From Vibrio splendidus (GTDB lineage Bacteria > Pseudomonadota > Gammaproteobacteria > Enterobacterales > Vibrionaceae): DNA of 64,000 bases. The stretch is taken from assembly GCF_024347615.1 (NCBI RefSeq), contig NZ_AP025508.1, positions 3,782,001 through 3,846,000 on the forward strand, given 5' to 3'. This document shows, one piece after another, positions 53,326 to 62,989 of this stretch. The stretch's first letter is position 1, and each line of letters opens with the position of its first letter. Under the pieces are notes generated by a model that saw only the letters and a program-made list of their open reading frames with translations, was not told where the DNA came from and made no database searches. The position numbers and the translations under genes were made by a program.

Positions 53326-54312
53326 ATGACGATGCAAGCCTTTAACTTTGATAACCTGACTCCTGACTTCATGTGGTACGCACTGGAGAGCATTGGAGTT
53401 CGTGCTGAATCCGGGCTTCTCGCTCTCAACAGCTACGAAAACCGGGTGTATCAATTCACCGATGAAGACCGTAAACGCTACGTCGTTAAGTTTTATCGTC
53501 CGCAGCGTTGGAACACCGCACAGATCCAAGAAGAGCACGACTTCGCGTTAGAGCTGATCGAACAAGAGTTACCGGTTGCTCCACCTATGCGAATCAACGG
53601 CGCAACCTTGCATGAATATCAAGGCTATCTATTTGCACTGTTTGAAAGCGTCGGTGGCAGGCAATATGAAGTCGACAATCTAGATCAATTGGAAGGCGTT
53701 GGACGCTTCCTTGGTCGTATTCATAAAGCCAGTGCTGGAAGAACATTTCAGCATCGCCCGACCATCAGCTTAGATGAATACCTTTATCAGCCACGTAAGA
53801 TTCTAGAGAACTCTCAGTTTATCCCAACGCACCTAGAGAACGCGTTCTTCAATGACGTCGACCTTCTGATCAAAGAGCTAGAGAGCCAGTGGCCAAGTAA
53901 CATTGACAACATTCGTCTCCATGGCGACTGCCACCCGGGCAATATATTGTGGCGCGACGGGCCAATGTTCGTCGATCTTGATGACGCGCGTAATGGTCCT
54001 GCTGTTCAAGATCTGTGGATGCTGCTTAACGGCGAACGCCAAGATAAAATGATGCAACTGGATATTCTGCTAGAGAGTTATCAAGAGTTTTGCGATTTTA
54101 ATACCGCGCAACTGAAACTAATCGAACCTCTGCGCGGTCTACGTATGGTGCATTACATGGCGTGGTTAGCGAAACGATGGCACGATCCAGCGTTTCCTTT
54201 GGCCTTCCCATGGTTTAATGACCCGAAATACTGGGAGCAACAAGTACTTGCTTGTAAAGAGCAAATTGCTACCCTGCAAGAGCCACCACTTTCGTTAATG
54301 CCTCAGTGGTAA
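53326..54312 (+). CDS. srkA: Stress response kinase SrkA
   Basis: 328-residue Ser/Thr kinase of the APH-like fold, also known as YihE or RdoA, with roles in Cpx stress response and protection from cell death. Catalytic loop LHGDCHPGNILW and metal-binding VDLDDARNGP are intact. The start at 53326 gives exactly the E. coli length. A longer frame from 53290 would run through the ccoG terminator. dsbA follows after 55 bases, as in E. coli. Confidence 0.94.
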   Translation: MTMQAFNFDNLTPDFMWYALESIGVRAESGLLALNSYENRVYQFTDEDRKRYVVKFYRPQRWNTAQIQEEHDFALELIEQELPVAPPMRINGATLHEYQGYLFALFESVGGRQYEVDNLDQLEGVGRFLGRIHKASAGRTFQHRPTISLDEYLYQPRKILENSQFIPTHLENAFFNDVDLLIKELESQWPSNIDNIRLHGDCHPGNILWRDGPMFVDLDDARNGPAVQDLWMLLNGERQDKMMQLDILLESYQEFCDFNTAQLKLIEPLRGLRMVHYMAWLAKRWHDPAFPLAFPWFNDPKYWEQQVLACKEQIATLQEPPLSLMPQW

Positions 54313-54367
54313 CAGCAATCGCAACATACAACTAGATAAAAATTCAAACATAATGGAGATTGGATAA

Positions 54368-54967
54368 ATGAAAAAGCTATTCGCATTTTTCTCATTAATC
54401 ATGTTGAGCCTTTCAGCTCACGCTGCGAAATTTAACGAAGGTGAACACTACAAAGTTCTCGATCTAGAAGCATCAAAAAAACCAATGGTGACAGAGTTCT
54501 TCTCTTTTTACTGCCCACACTGTAATAGCTTTGAGCCAATCATCCAGCAGCTAAAACAACAGCTACCTAAAGACGCTAAGCTACAGAAGAACCATGTTTC
54601 ATTCATGGGTGGCAACATGGGTCTGCCAATGAGCAAAGCTTACGCGACCATGATTGCACTGAAAGTTGAAGATAAAATGGTGCCAGTGATGTTTAACCGC
54701 ATCCACACCATGAACAAGCCACCACGCGATGAAGCAGAACTGCGTCAAATCTTCCTTGATGAAGGCGTTGATGCTAAGAAATTCGATGCGGCATACAACG
54801 GCTTTGCCGTAGATTCTATGGTTCGTCGTTTCGACAAAGCATTCAAAGACAGCGGCTTGTCAGGCGTTCCAGCTGTTGTAGTAAACAACCGCTACCTGAT
54901 TGACGCTCAAGGTATTAACTCTCTCGATGAGTACTTCGAGCTGGTTAACTTCTTATTAAAGAAGTAA
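54368..54967 (+). CDS. dsbA: Thiol:disulfide interchange protein DsbA
   Basis: 199-residue periplasmic oxidase that introduces disulfides. Signal peptide cleaved near SAHA-AKF. Active site Cys49-Pro-His-Cys52 (FYCPHCNS) in a thioredoxin fold with the inserted helical domain, and cis-proline in GVPAVVV. The Vibrio counterpart (TcpG in V. cholerae) is needed for folding of pili and toxins. A terminator follows. Confidence 0.97.
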   Translation: MKKLFAFFSLIMLSLSAHAAKFNEGEHYKVLDLEASKKPMVTEFFSFYCPHCNSFEPIIQQLKQQLPKDAKLQKNHVSFMGGNMGLPMSKAYATMIALKVEDKMVPVMFNRIHTMNKPPRDEAELRQIFLDEGVDAKKFDAAYNGFAVDSMVRRFDKAFKDSGLSGVPAVVVNNRYLIDAQGINSLDEYFELVNFLLKK

Positions 54968-54977
54968 GGTAATGATT

Positions 54978-55005
54978 AAAGGAAGCTTCGGCTTCCTTTT
55001 TTTTT
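54978..55005 (+). terminator. Terminator after dsbA
   Basis: AAAGGAAGC, loop TTCG, GCTTCCTTT followed by a long T-run. Confidence 0.92.
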
Positions 55006-55107
55006 GCTTGTTCAAAAATCATCATTGATAAATAATTAACCTGGAAATTTAAAGCTTTACTGCTATTAATAACCCGTCCTAAGAACTGGTGGGCAAGGAG
55101 CCCTTGA

Positions 55108-56061
55108 ATGAAAATAAAAATAACTCTTCTCGCATTGAGCGTTGCAGCCTCTCCCGCTTTTGCCAAGCTTGCAGACGAACAAGGTTTCAGTGGTGAAATA
55201 TCTATCAATACCGGGGTTGCCTCTTCCACCTCAAACTTTAATACCGATGCTGATAGCACCATTTCGTCCAATACACAGAAAGCCTCATCTGAGAGCTCAT
55301 TTCTTGTCGCACCTTTAGGCAGTGTCGCTTACACCTTTGGTGAAAAGCTAAATCACCAGGTGTACACAGGTACCGCTCGTGATGATGTGGCAACCGGTAC
55401 TGTTGTGCTGGAGGTTGGCTATAAATACCAACTAGAGTCAGGCATGACTATCGACGCGTCACTTCTGCCAACCATCATGTCAGGTGAGACTTGGGCTGAT
55501 CCGTACAACACCACATCAGCTCGCACAAAGACCGATGAAACTGGCAATGCCTTTCGTTTGAAGCTAAGCAGTATTGCGGGCTCAGCTTTCTCGCTAGACA
55601 TGGCCTATGCGACCAAAGACGTGAAAGATGATCTGGTTAGAGAAGAGCTTCAACGAGATGCCGATACTTTTTACCTAAAAGGTCAGTATCGTCAGCCAAT
55701 CAGTCGCACCATGATGTTAGTACCATCATTGATTTACCAATCAAGTTCTGCCGATGGCAAAGCTGCCTCTTATGAACAGTTTGGTGGTGAAGTAAGCTTA
55801 TTTGGCGGCAAAGGGCGTCACCAATATGCATTGACTGCGGGTTACAACCAACGCTCTTACGATGCAAGTAACCCCATCTACGATAAGAAACGCAGTGATG
55901 ACAACATTAACCTGTTTGCCGCGTATGAATATGAGCAATTCATGAACTGGGACAACTGGTCGTTTGTCTCTCTTGCGGGCTACGGCACCAGCGATTCAAA
56001 CATTACCTTCTACGATGAATCACAATACATCGTCTCAGTCGGCCTGAACTACAAGTTCTAG
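55108..56061 (+). CDS. DUF2860-type outer-membrane beta-barrel protein
   Basis: 317 residues with a Sec signal peptide (LSVAASPAFA) and a repeating pattern of amphipathic beta-strands with aromatic ends, finishing in the outer-membrane signature YIVSVGLNYKF. I place it in DUF2860. No transported substrate is known. AGGAG lies seven bases before the start. Stand-alone gene between the dsbA and comM units. Confidence 0.75.
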   Translation: MKIKITLLALSVAASPAFAKLADEQGFSGEISINTGVASSTSNFNTDADSTISSNTQKASSESSFLVAPLGSVAYTFGEKLNHQVYTGTARDDVATGTVVLEVGYKYQLESGMTIDASLLPTIMSGETWADPYNTTSARTKTDETGNAFRLKLSSIAGSAFSLDMAYATKDVKDDLVREELQRDADTFYLKGQYRQPISRTMMLVPSLIYQSSSADGKAASYEQFGGEVSLFGGKGRHQYALTAGYNQRSYDASNPIYDKKRSDDNINLFAAYEYEQFMNWDNWSFVSLAGYGTSDSNITFYDESQYIVSVGLNYKF

Positions 56062-56117
56062 TTAGGCATCACTACTCGCTCATAACCATTAGTTAATAAC
56101 AATTGGTTCATAACAAC

Positions 56118-56152
56118 GAAAGCCTGCGTAACAAGCAGGCTTTCTTGTTTTT
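56118..56152. terminator. Terminator between the DUF2860 gene and comM
   Basis: GAAAGCCTGC, loop, GCAGGCTTTC followed by a T-rich tract. Works in either direction, though the T-run favours the plus strand. Confidence 0.75.
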
Positions 56153-56200
56153 ATACCAATCACAGTAAATAAATGACCCGTTGTTTACTACGATTGGTAT
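56153..56200. repeat. 48-bp inverted-repeat element
   Basis: Ends ATACCAATC and GATTGGTAT are exact inverted copies, with an inner GTAAA … TTTAC pair. It ends two bases before the comM stop. The form suits a small dispersed palindromic repeat of Vibrio genomes; only one copy is visible in this window. Confidence 0.5.
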
Positions 56201-56202
56201 GA

Positions 56203-57726
56203 CTACACAGCTTGAGCTGAAAGTTGTTTCAGCAAGCGATCCATCGCTCGATAGCCAAGCGCCTCCGATAAATGCTTCTTTTCAATCTGCTCGTTACCCT
56301 CTAAGTCTGCAATAGTTCGCGCTACCTTGATGATTCGATGATAGGCACGAATCGATAAACCCAATCGATGCAGTGCGGTCTCGAGAAACTCCGCATCTTC
56401 GCGTCGCAATGGGCAATACTTTTCAATTTCTCGGCTACCTAACAGTGCATTCGACTTATGGTTTCGAGATAACATCAACTGACGCGCTTGTTTAACTCGT
56501 TGCTTCACGACTTGAGTGGTTTCTCCACGATCGCCTCCTTCGGCTAACATCCCTTTGGGCAATAGAGGGATCTCCAATGACATATCGAATCTATCCAATA
56601 ATGGCCCAGATAAGCGGTTGAGGTAGCGCAGGATAATTTGCGGGTTCGCTCGAGCTTGATTGCCCTCGTAATAACCTGTTGGGCTTGGGTTAAGTGCACC
56701 GACTAATTGAAAGCGAGCAGGAAAGCGAGTCTTACCCGCGACACGGGAGATAATGATTTCACCCGACTCTAGCGGCTCTCGCAGTGAATCAAGCACCTTA
56801 CGCTCAAACTCTGGCATCTCATCAAGAAACAATAAGCCATTATGCGCCAAAGATATCTCACCGGGGCGAGGTATCGAGCCACCACCGACCAATGCTGCCA
56901 TCGAACTCGAATGGTGTGGGGAACGGAAAGGTCGTTGTTTCCAGTTGTATTGATTAATCTCTTGTTGCGTTAAAGAAGCCACCGAAGCGGTTTCCATCGC
57001 CTCGTCGTCACTCATCTCAGGTAACAAATCGCGCAATCGAGAAGCCAACATGGTTTTCCCAGTTCCAGGCGGGCCGAGAAAAAGTAGGTTATGGTTACCA
57101 GCAGCAGCGATCTCCAGTGCTCGCTTACCTTGCTGCTGGCCAATAATATCTTGTAAGTCACGATTATCAGACACATCGACATGATGATGCTCGGTTCGAT
57201 ATAAACCAAGCTGAGCCTGGCCACACATATCCGCACAAACCTCTAGCAAGGTTTGCGCTGATTTATGGGCCCCCTTGCCGACTAAGGCCGCCTGATCACC
57301 ATTGTGATGTGGAACCACTAAGCATCGCTCGACACTATCGGCGGCTAACGTCGCAGGCAGAACGCCCTTTACCGAGCGCAACTCTCCTGACAATGCCAAC
57401 TCACCGATAAATTCATGTTGAGCTATTTTTGATGTCGGAAGCTGATCTGACGCCACCAAAATCCCAAGCGCGATTGGCAGATCGAAACGTCCTCCCTCCT
57501 TAGGTAAATCAGCAGGCGCGAGGTTGACCGTGATCCTTTTCGATGGAAATTCAAAGCGAGAATTGATGATGGCACTCCTGACTCGATCTTTAGATTCCTT
57601 GACCGTCGTTTCAGGTAGCCCCACCAATGTAAACCCAGGCATACCGTTGCTTATATGCACTTCAACGGTCACTTCTGGTGCCTCTACTCCCACACTAGCC
57701 CGGCTGTGAATTATCGCGAGTCCCAT
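56203..57726 (-). CDS. comM: Competence-associated AAA+ helicase ComM (YifB)
   Basis: 507-residue Mg-chelatase-like AAA+ protein. An N-terminal Lon-protease-like domain (GMPGFTLVGLPETTVKESK) precedes the ATPase with Walker A GPPGTGKTML and Walker B LLFLDEMPEF. In Vibrio cholerae and Acinetobacter it drives branch migration when transformed DNA is integrated. The ATG at 57726 (MGLAIIHSRA) is preceded by AAAGGAAA; the extension to 57783 adds 19 residues unlike the family. Confidence 0.95.
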   Translation of the reverse strand: MGLAIIHSRASVGVEAPEVTVEVHISNGMPGFTLVGLPETTVKESKDRVRSAIINSRFEFPSKRITVNLAPADLPKEGGRFDLPIALGILVASDQLPTSKIAQHEFIGELALSGELRSVKGVLPATLAADSVERCLVVPHHNGDQAALVGKGAHKSAQTLLEVCADMCGQAQLGLYRTEHHHVDVSDNRDLQDIIGQQQGKRALEIAAAGNHNLLFLGPPGTGKTMLASRLRDLLPEMSDDEAMETASVASLTQQEINQYNWKQRPFRSPHHSSSMAALVGGGSIPRPGEISLAHNGLLFLDEMPEFERKVLDSLREPLESGEIIISRVAGKTRFPARFQLVGALNPSPTGYYEGNQARANPQIILRYLNRLSGPLLDRFDMSLEIPLLPKGMLAEGGDRGETTQVVKQRVKQARQLMLSRNHKSNALLGSREIEKYCPLRREDAEFLETALHRLGLSIRAYHRIIKVARTIADLEGNEQIEKKHLSEALGYRAMDRLLKQLSAQAV

Positions 57727-57929
57727 AACTTTCCTTTGTCTTTGATTTAAAAGTATTCGCTCTGGGTATTCGTTGCTCACCAAAGCGATAAGGTTGTTAT
57801 ATAGCTTGGTGGAATGGTGTTTTAATGTGAAAAAAGAATGACATTTTCCTTGTCATACTGCAGATTTGTGTGATAACACTAGAGATGTAGACTTTTACTG
57901 AAGACAATAAACGAGAAAACTCGAATATT

Positions 57930-58019
57930 ATGATTTTTAACGCTCGCATTTACGCACTGATTAACCTGATTATCGTAGTCATTATTAAGACTGCGCGGGG
58001 GCGAGTGGGAAGAAAGTAA
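57930..58019 (+). CDS. ilvL: ilv operon leader peptide
   Basis: 29-residue frame packed with branched-chain codons: after MIFNARIYA the run L-I-N-L-I-I-V-V-I-I follows. Its stop lies about ten bases before the attenuator. Stalling of ribosomes at these codons when isoleucine, valine or leucine is short would prevent terminator formation, as in E. coli ilvGMEDA. Confidence 0.92.
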   Translation: MIFNARIYALINLIIVVIIKTARGRVGRK

Positions 58020-58024
58020 CCACG

Positions 58025-58072
58025 AATTAGAAAAAACCCCCGCACTGAAAAGTCCGGGGGTTTTTTCTAATT
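58025..58072 (+). promoter_or_regulatory. ilv attenuator (transcription terminator)
   Basis: CCCCCG … CGGGGG with an A-run before and six T after, nearly the same as the E. coli ilv attenuator as I recall it. With ilvL it forms a transcription-attenuation control for the operon. Confidence 0.92.
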
Positions 58073-58198
58073 TAGCGATTCGATTTTTATAATTTTTATT
58101 ATTTTCGGCCTTGCCGATTTACAGGAAGAATGGGAGCACAAGATGTGCAAAGACAACGGAAACAATGACCAAAATAAAGGTAATACGGAGGGATTACG

Positions 58199-59845
58199 AT
58201 GAAAGGCGCAGAACTAGTCGTATCCGCACTCAAGCAACAAGGCATTGAGATCGTATTTGGTTACCCAGGTGGTGCCATCATGCCAATCTACGATGCACTT
58301 TATGACGGCGGTGTTGAACACATCCTTTGTCGCCATGAACAAGGTGCTGCAATGGCTGCCATTGGTATGGCGCGTGCAACACAAGACGTGGCTGTTTGTA
58401 TGGCAACCTCAGGCCCAGGCGCGACTAACCTAGTAACAGGTCTTGCTGATGCCTTTATGGACTCCATCCCACTCGTCGCTATCACTGGTCAAGTTGCTAG
58501 CTCCCACATCGGTACCGATGCATTCCAAGAAATGGATGTGATTGGTATGTCTCTGTCATGTACTAAACACAGCTACCTCGTTACCGATATTGAAGATCTT
58601 GCGCCAACATTGGCTGAAGCATTTATCGTTGCAAAAGCAGGGCGTCCCGGTCCGGTTATTGTCGATATCGCTAAAGATGTTCAACTAGCCGAATCCCCTG
58701 TAAAAATTCTTCCTGAATTTACACCACCAGCCATTCCTGTTGTGACAACGGATGCTATTGAACAAGCTCAGTACTTCCTGTCTCAAGCGACTCGTCCTGT
58801 TTTATACGTAGGTGGTGGCGTTCAACTGGCGAAAGCAACCGATGCAGTTCGCGAGTTTTTACGCCTTAACCCAATGCCGGCCGTAAGCACACTGAAAGGC
58901 TTAGGCACTATCGAACGTGACGACCCGCACTACCTTGGCATGCTTGGTATGCACGGCACTAAAGCCGCTAACCTAGTGGTTCAAGAAAGTGACCTGTTGA
59001 TTGTTGTTGGCGCTCGTTTTGATGACCGAGTAACAGGCAAGCTTGATACTTTTGCTCCTCACGCAAAAGTTATCCATATCGATATCGATGCGGCAGAGTT
59101 CAGTAAACTGCGCCTTGCTGATGCGCCAATTCGCGGTGACATCAACAAGATCCTGCCTCAACTAGAACTGAGCCAAGACATCTCATCTTGGGTTCACCAC
59201 TCAGAAGGCCTTCGTAGCTCATTCAAGTGGCGCTATGACCACCCTGGTGATCTGATCTTTGCTCCACTACTGCTAAAGCAGTTATCAGACATGATGCCAG
59301 CAAGCTCTATCATTTCGACGGATGTTGGCCAACATCAGATGTGGGCCGCTCAGCACATTCAGCCTCGCGATCCTCAAAACTTCATCACCTCAGCCGGTCT
59401 AGGCACTATGGGCTTTGGTTTACCAGCCGCTATGGGTGCATCGGTTGGCCGTCCTGATGACCAATCTATTCTTATCTCTGGTGACGGTTCATTCATGATG
59501 AATATACAAGAGCTTGGCACGCTAAAGCGTCGTCAGATCCCAGTGAAGATGGTGCTTCTGAATAACTCTCGCTTGGGCATGGTTCGCCAATGGCAATCTC
59601 TGTTCTTTGATGGCCGACACAGTGAAACCATCTTGGATGACAACCCTGACTTCGTCATGCTCGCGAAAGCATTTGATATCCCGGGCAAAACCATCACGCG
59701 TAAAGAAGAAGTAGAGCCAGCATTGAAAGAGATGCTAGAAAGCAAAACCGCTTACCTACTTCATGTTCTTATCGATGAAGAAGAAAACGTATGGCCATTA
59801 GTACCGCCAGGTGCTTCAAACAGTGAGATGTTGGAGAACACATAA
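58199..59845 (+). CDS. ilvG: Acetolactate synthase II large subunit IlvG
   Basis: 548-residue TPP- and FAD-dependent enzyme that makes acetolactate or acetohydroxybutyrate. The TPP glutamate is in [17 protein letters not shown]; the TPP-binding motif is [13 protein letters not shown] … LLNNSRLG. Intact, unlike the frameshifted gene of E. coli K-12. First gene of ilvGMEDA. Confidence 0.97.
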   Translation: MKGAELVVSALKQQGIEIVFGYPGGAIMPIYDALYDGGVEHILCRHEQGAAMAAIGMARATQDVAVCMATSGPGATNLVTGLADAFMDSIPLVAITGQVASSHIGTDAFQEMDVIGMSLSCTKHSYLVTDIEDLAPTLAEAFIVAKAGRPGPVIVDIAKDVQLAESPVKILPEFTPPAIPVVTTDAIEQAQYFLSQATRPVLYVGGGVQLAKATDAVREFLRLNPMPAVSTLKGLGTIERDDPHYLGMLGMHGTKAANLVVQESDLLIVVGARFDDRVTGKLDTFAPHAKVIHIDIDAAEFSKLRLADAPIRGDINKILPQLELSQDISSWVHHSEGLRSSFKWRYDHPGDLIFAPLLLKQLSDMMPASSIISTDVGQHQMWAAQHIQPRDPQNFITSAGLGTMGFGLPAAMGASVGRPDDQSILISGDGSFMMNIQELGTLKRRQIPVKMVLLNNSRLGMVRQWQSLFFDGRHSETILDDNPDFVMLAKAFDIPGKTITRKEEVEPALKEMLESKTAYLLHVLIDEEENVWPLVPPGASNSEMLENT

Positions 59846-59846
59846 C

Positions 59847-60131
59847 ATGAAAAGATACCTATTAGACATCAAAGCCGATGATAAGCCAGTACTACTAGAG
59901 CGTGTTCTTCGTGTTATCCGTCACCGTGGCTTCATCGTTAAGCAAGTCGCGGGCACTCAAAACCACGAAAGCAAGGTGGCGAGTGTAGAGATCATTGTCG
60001 ACAGTGACCGTCCGATCTCTTTTTTGGTAAACCAAATCGAAAAGCTGTGGGATGTACGTTCCGTTGACGTTATCTCTATCAGTCGTAATGAATTGCCAAA
60101 CAACAACTTACAGCAAAAGATAAACGCATAA
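59847..60131 (+). CDS. ilvM: Acetolactate synthase II small subunit IlvM
   Basis: 94-residue ACT-domain regulatory subunit (KRYLLDIKADDKPVLLERVL, RHRGFIVKQV). The ATG at 59847 lies one base after the ilvG stop; an earlier in-frame start is inside ilvG. Partner of IlvG. Confidence 0.95.
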   Translation: MKRYLLDIKADDKPVLLERVLRVIRHRGFIVKQVAGTQNHESKVASVEIIVDSDRPISFLVNQIEKLWDVRSVDVISISRNELPNNNLQQKINA

Positions 60132-60143
60132 GGAACCGCAAAC

Positions 60144-61112
60144 ATGACAGCTAAAACAGCAGACTATATTTGGTTTAACGGTGAAATGGTTCCTTGGGCA
60201 GAGGCGAACGTTCACGTCCTGACTCACGCAATGCACTACGGTACTTCTGTGTTTGAAGGCGTTCGTTGTTACAACACGCCAAAAGGGCCGGTAATCTTCC
60301 GTCACCCAGAGCATGCAAGACGCCTAAAAGACTCAGCGAAAATCTACCGCTTCCCTATTCCTTTTACTGAGGAAGAAATTATGGAAGCGACTCGCGAAAC
60401 GCTACGCCAAAATAAGCTACAGTCTGCGTACATACGCCCACTGGGCTTTGTTGGTAACGTTGGTTTGGGTGTCTGCCCGCCAGAAAATACTGAGATGGAT
60501 CTGATCATCGCTGCGTTCCCTTGGGGTTCTTACCTAGGTGAAGAAGCGCTAGAGAATGGTGTAGATGCGATGATTTCAAGCTGGAATCGTGCCGCGCCAA
60601 ATACTATCCCTACCGCTGCGAAAGCTGGTGGTAACTACCTATCTTCATTACTGGTTGGTGGTGAAGCTCGTCGTCATGGTTACGATGAAGGTATCGCACT
60701 GAGCGTCGATGGTTACCTTTCAGAAGGTGCTGGCGAGAACATCTTTGTGATTCGTAATGGTGTGTTATCAACGCCACCAGCAACCAGCGCGATTCTACCG
60801 GGCATCACCCGTGATTCAATCATGACACTAGCAAAAGACATGGGTTACGAAATCCGTGAAGAGAACATTGCTCGTGAAGCGCTATACCTTGCCGATGAAG
60901 TATTCATGACAGGCACAGCTGCAGAGATCGTTCCGGTTCGCAGTGTAGACAAAATTACAGTAGGTGAAGGCAAACGCGGTCCTATCACTGAAAAAGTTCA
61001 AGCAGCTTACTTTGGTTTATTCAATGGAACCACTGAAGATAAATGGGGCTGGTTAGACTACGTTTATCCAGCAGACCATGCGTCAGAAAGCCAAACACAA
61101 ACAAATAAGTAA
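60144..61112 (+). CDS. ilvE: Branched-chain amino-acid aminotransferase IlvE
   Basis: 322-residue class IV PLP enzyme. The PLP lysine is Lys160 in IPTAAKAGGNYLSSL, the same number as in E. coli. Other blocks: MHYGTSVFEGVRCY and GYLSEGAGENIFV. About 13 residues longer at the C-terminus than E. coli IlvE. Confidence 0.97.
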   Translation: MTAKTADYIWFNGEMVPWAEANVHVLTHAMHYGTSVFEGVRCYNTPKGPVIFRHPEHARRLKDSAKIYRFPIPFTEEEIMEATRETLRQNKLQSAYIRPLGFVGNVGLGVCPPENTEMDLIIAAFPWGSYLGEEALENGVDAMISSWNRAAPNTIPTAAKAGGNYLSSLLVGGEARRHGYDEGIALSVDGYLSEGAGENIFVIRNGVLSTPPATSAILPGITRDSIMTLAKDMGYEIREENIAREALYLADEVFMTGTAAEIVPVRSVDKITVGEGKRGPITEKVQAAYFGLFNGTTEDKWGWLDYVYPADHASESQTQTNK

Positions 61113-61145
61113 GCAACAGCCAAATATTTTATAAGGATTTAAACA

Positions 61146-62987
61146 ATGCCAATCTATCGTTCAGCAACGACAACCCACGGACGCAACATGGCTGGTGCGC
61201 GCGCTTTATGGCGTGCAACTGGCGTTAAAGATGATGACTTCGGTAAGCCGATCATCGCGGTTGTAAACTCTTTCACTCAATTTGTTCCAGGCCACGTTCA
61301 CCTTAAAGATATGGGTCAGCTGGTTGCGGGTGAAATCGAGAAAGCGGGTGGTATCGCAAAGGAATTCAACACCATCGCAGTCGATGATGGTATCGCAATG
61401 GGCCACGGCGGCATGCTGTACTCACTGCCATCACGTGAGCTTATTGCAGACTCAGTAGAATACATGGTCAATGCACACTGTGCGGATGCAATGGTGTGTA
61501 TCTCTAACTGTGACAAAATCACTCCGGGAATGATGATGGCAGCAATGCGCCTTAACATCCCAGTGATCTTTGTATCAGGCGGCCCAATGGAAGCAGGTAA
61601 AACCAAGCTTTCAGATCAGATCATCAAGCTCGACCTTGTTGATGCAATGATCCAAGGTGCCGATCCAACGATTTCAGATGAGCAAAGTGAGCAAGTAGAA
61701 CGTTCTGCATGTCCAACCTGTGGTTCATGTTCAGGTATGTTCACAGCGAACTCAATGAACTGTCTAACAGAAGCACTTGGCCTATCTCAACCGGGTAACG
61801 GTTCAATGTTGGCGACGCACGCAGACCGTGAAGAGCTATTCATCAACGCGGGTAAACGCATCGTTGATCTAACCAAGCGCTACTACGAGCAAGATGACGA
61901 GTCAGCACTACCTCGCAACATCGCAAATCGCGCAGCCTTTGATAATGCGATGGCGCTTGATATCGCAATGGGTGGCTCAAGTAACACAGTACTTCACCTT
62001 TTAGCCGCTGCTCAAGAAGGTGACATTGATTTTGATATGGATGATATCGATGAGATGTCTCGTCGTGTTCCGCACCTTTGTAAGGTTGCTCCTTCAACAC
62101 CGAAATACCACATGGAAGACGTTCACCGTGCTGGTGGCGTAATGGCTATCCTAGGTGAGCTTGATCGTGCTGGCCTACTGAATAATCAAACTCGCACCGT
62201 ACTTGGCCTAAGCATGCAAGAGCAGCTCGCTCAATACGACATCATGCAAACAGAAGACGAAGCCGTGCTTAAGTTCTTCCGTGCAGGTCCTGCGGGCATC
62301 CGTACCACCAAAGCTTTCTCACAAGATTGCCGTTGGGATCGTCTAGATGACGACCGCAAAGAAGGTTGTATTCGTACCAAAGAAAACGCGTTCAGCCAAG
62401 AAGGTGGCCTAGCGGTACTTTCAGGTAACATCGCCGTTGATGGTTGTATCGTTAAGACCGCGGGGGTTGATGAAGAAAACCTTAAATTCCAAGGTCCTGC
62501 AATCGTATTCGAAAGCCAAGATACGGCAGTAGAAGGCATCTTAGCGGGTAAAGTAAAAGCAGGCGAAGTGGTTGTCATTCGTTACGAAGGTCCTAAAGGC
62601 GGCCCGGGTATGCAAGAAATGCTCTACCCAACGACTTACCTAAAATCGATGGGTCTAGGCAAGTCTTGTGCTCTTCTAACCGATGGTCGTTTCTCTGGTG
62701 GTACATCAGGTCTTTCTATCGGTCACGCTTCTCCAGAAGCAGCAAGCGGCGGCGTAATTGGTCTAGTGAACACAGGCGATATCATCACTATCGATATCCC
62801 TAACCGCTCAATCACGCTTGATGTGGCTGAAGATGAACTAGCAGTACGTCGTGAAAAACAAGATGCATTAGGCTGGAAACCAGAAAACCGTCAACGTGAA
62901 GTGTCTTTCGCACTGAAAGCTTACGCAAGTATGGCGACAAGTGCCGACAAAGGCGCTGTGCGTGATAAGTCTAAGCTTGAGGGTTAA
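61146..62987 (+). CDS. ilvD: Dihydroxy-acid dehydratase IlvD
   Basis: 613-residue iron-sulfur enzyme making the 2-oxoacid precursors of valine and isoleucine. Cluster cysteines lie in [12 protein letters not shown] and [18 protein letters not shown]. Standard length. Fourth gene of the operon. Confidence 0.98.
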   Translation: MPIYRSATTTHGRNMAGARALWRATGVKDDDFGKPIIAVVNSFTQFVPGHVHLKDMGQLVAGEIEKAGGIAKEFNTIAVDDGIAMGHGGMLYSLPSRELIADSVEYMVNAHCADAMVCISNCDKITPGMMMAAMRLNIPVIFVSGGPMEAGKTKLSDQIIKLDLVDAMIQGADPTISDEQSEQVERSACPTCGSCSGMFTANSMNCLTEALGLSQPGNGSMLATHADREELFINAGKRIVDLTKRYYEQDDESALPRNIANRAAFDNAMALDIAMGGSSNTVLHLLAAAQEGDIDFDMDDIDEMSRRVPHLCKVAPSTPKYHMEDVHRAGGVMAILGELDRAGLLNNQTRTVLGLSMQEQLAQYDIMQTEDEAVLKFFRAGPAGIRTTKAFSQDCRWDRLDDDRKEGCIRTKENAFSQEGGLAVLSGNIAVDGCIVKTAGVDEENLKFQGPAIVFESQDTAVEGILAGKVKAGEVVVIRYEGPKGGPGMQEMLYPTTYLKSMGLGKSCALLTDGRFSGGTSGLSIGHASPEAASGGVIGLVNTGDIITIDIPNRSITLDVAEDELAVRREKQDALGWKPENRQREVSFALKAYASMATSADKGAVRDKSKLEG

Positions 62988-62989
62988 CT

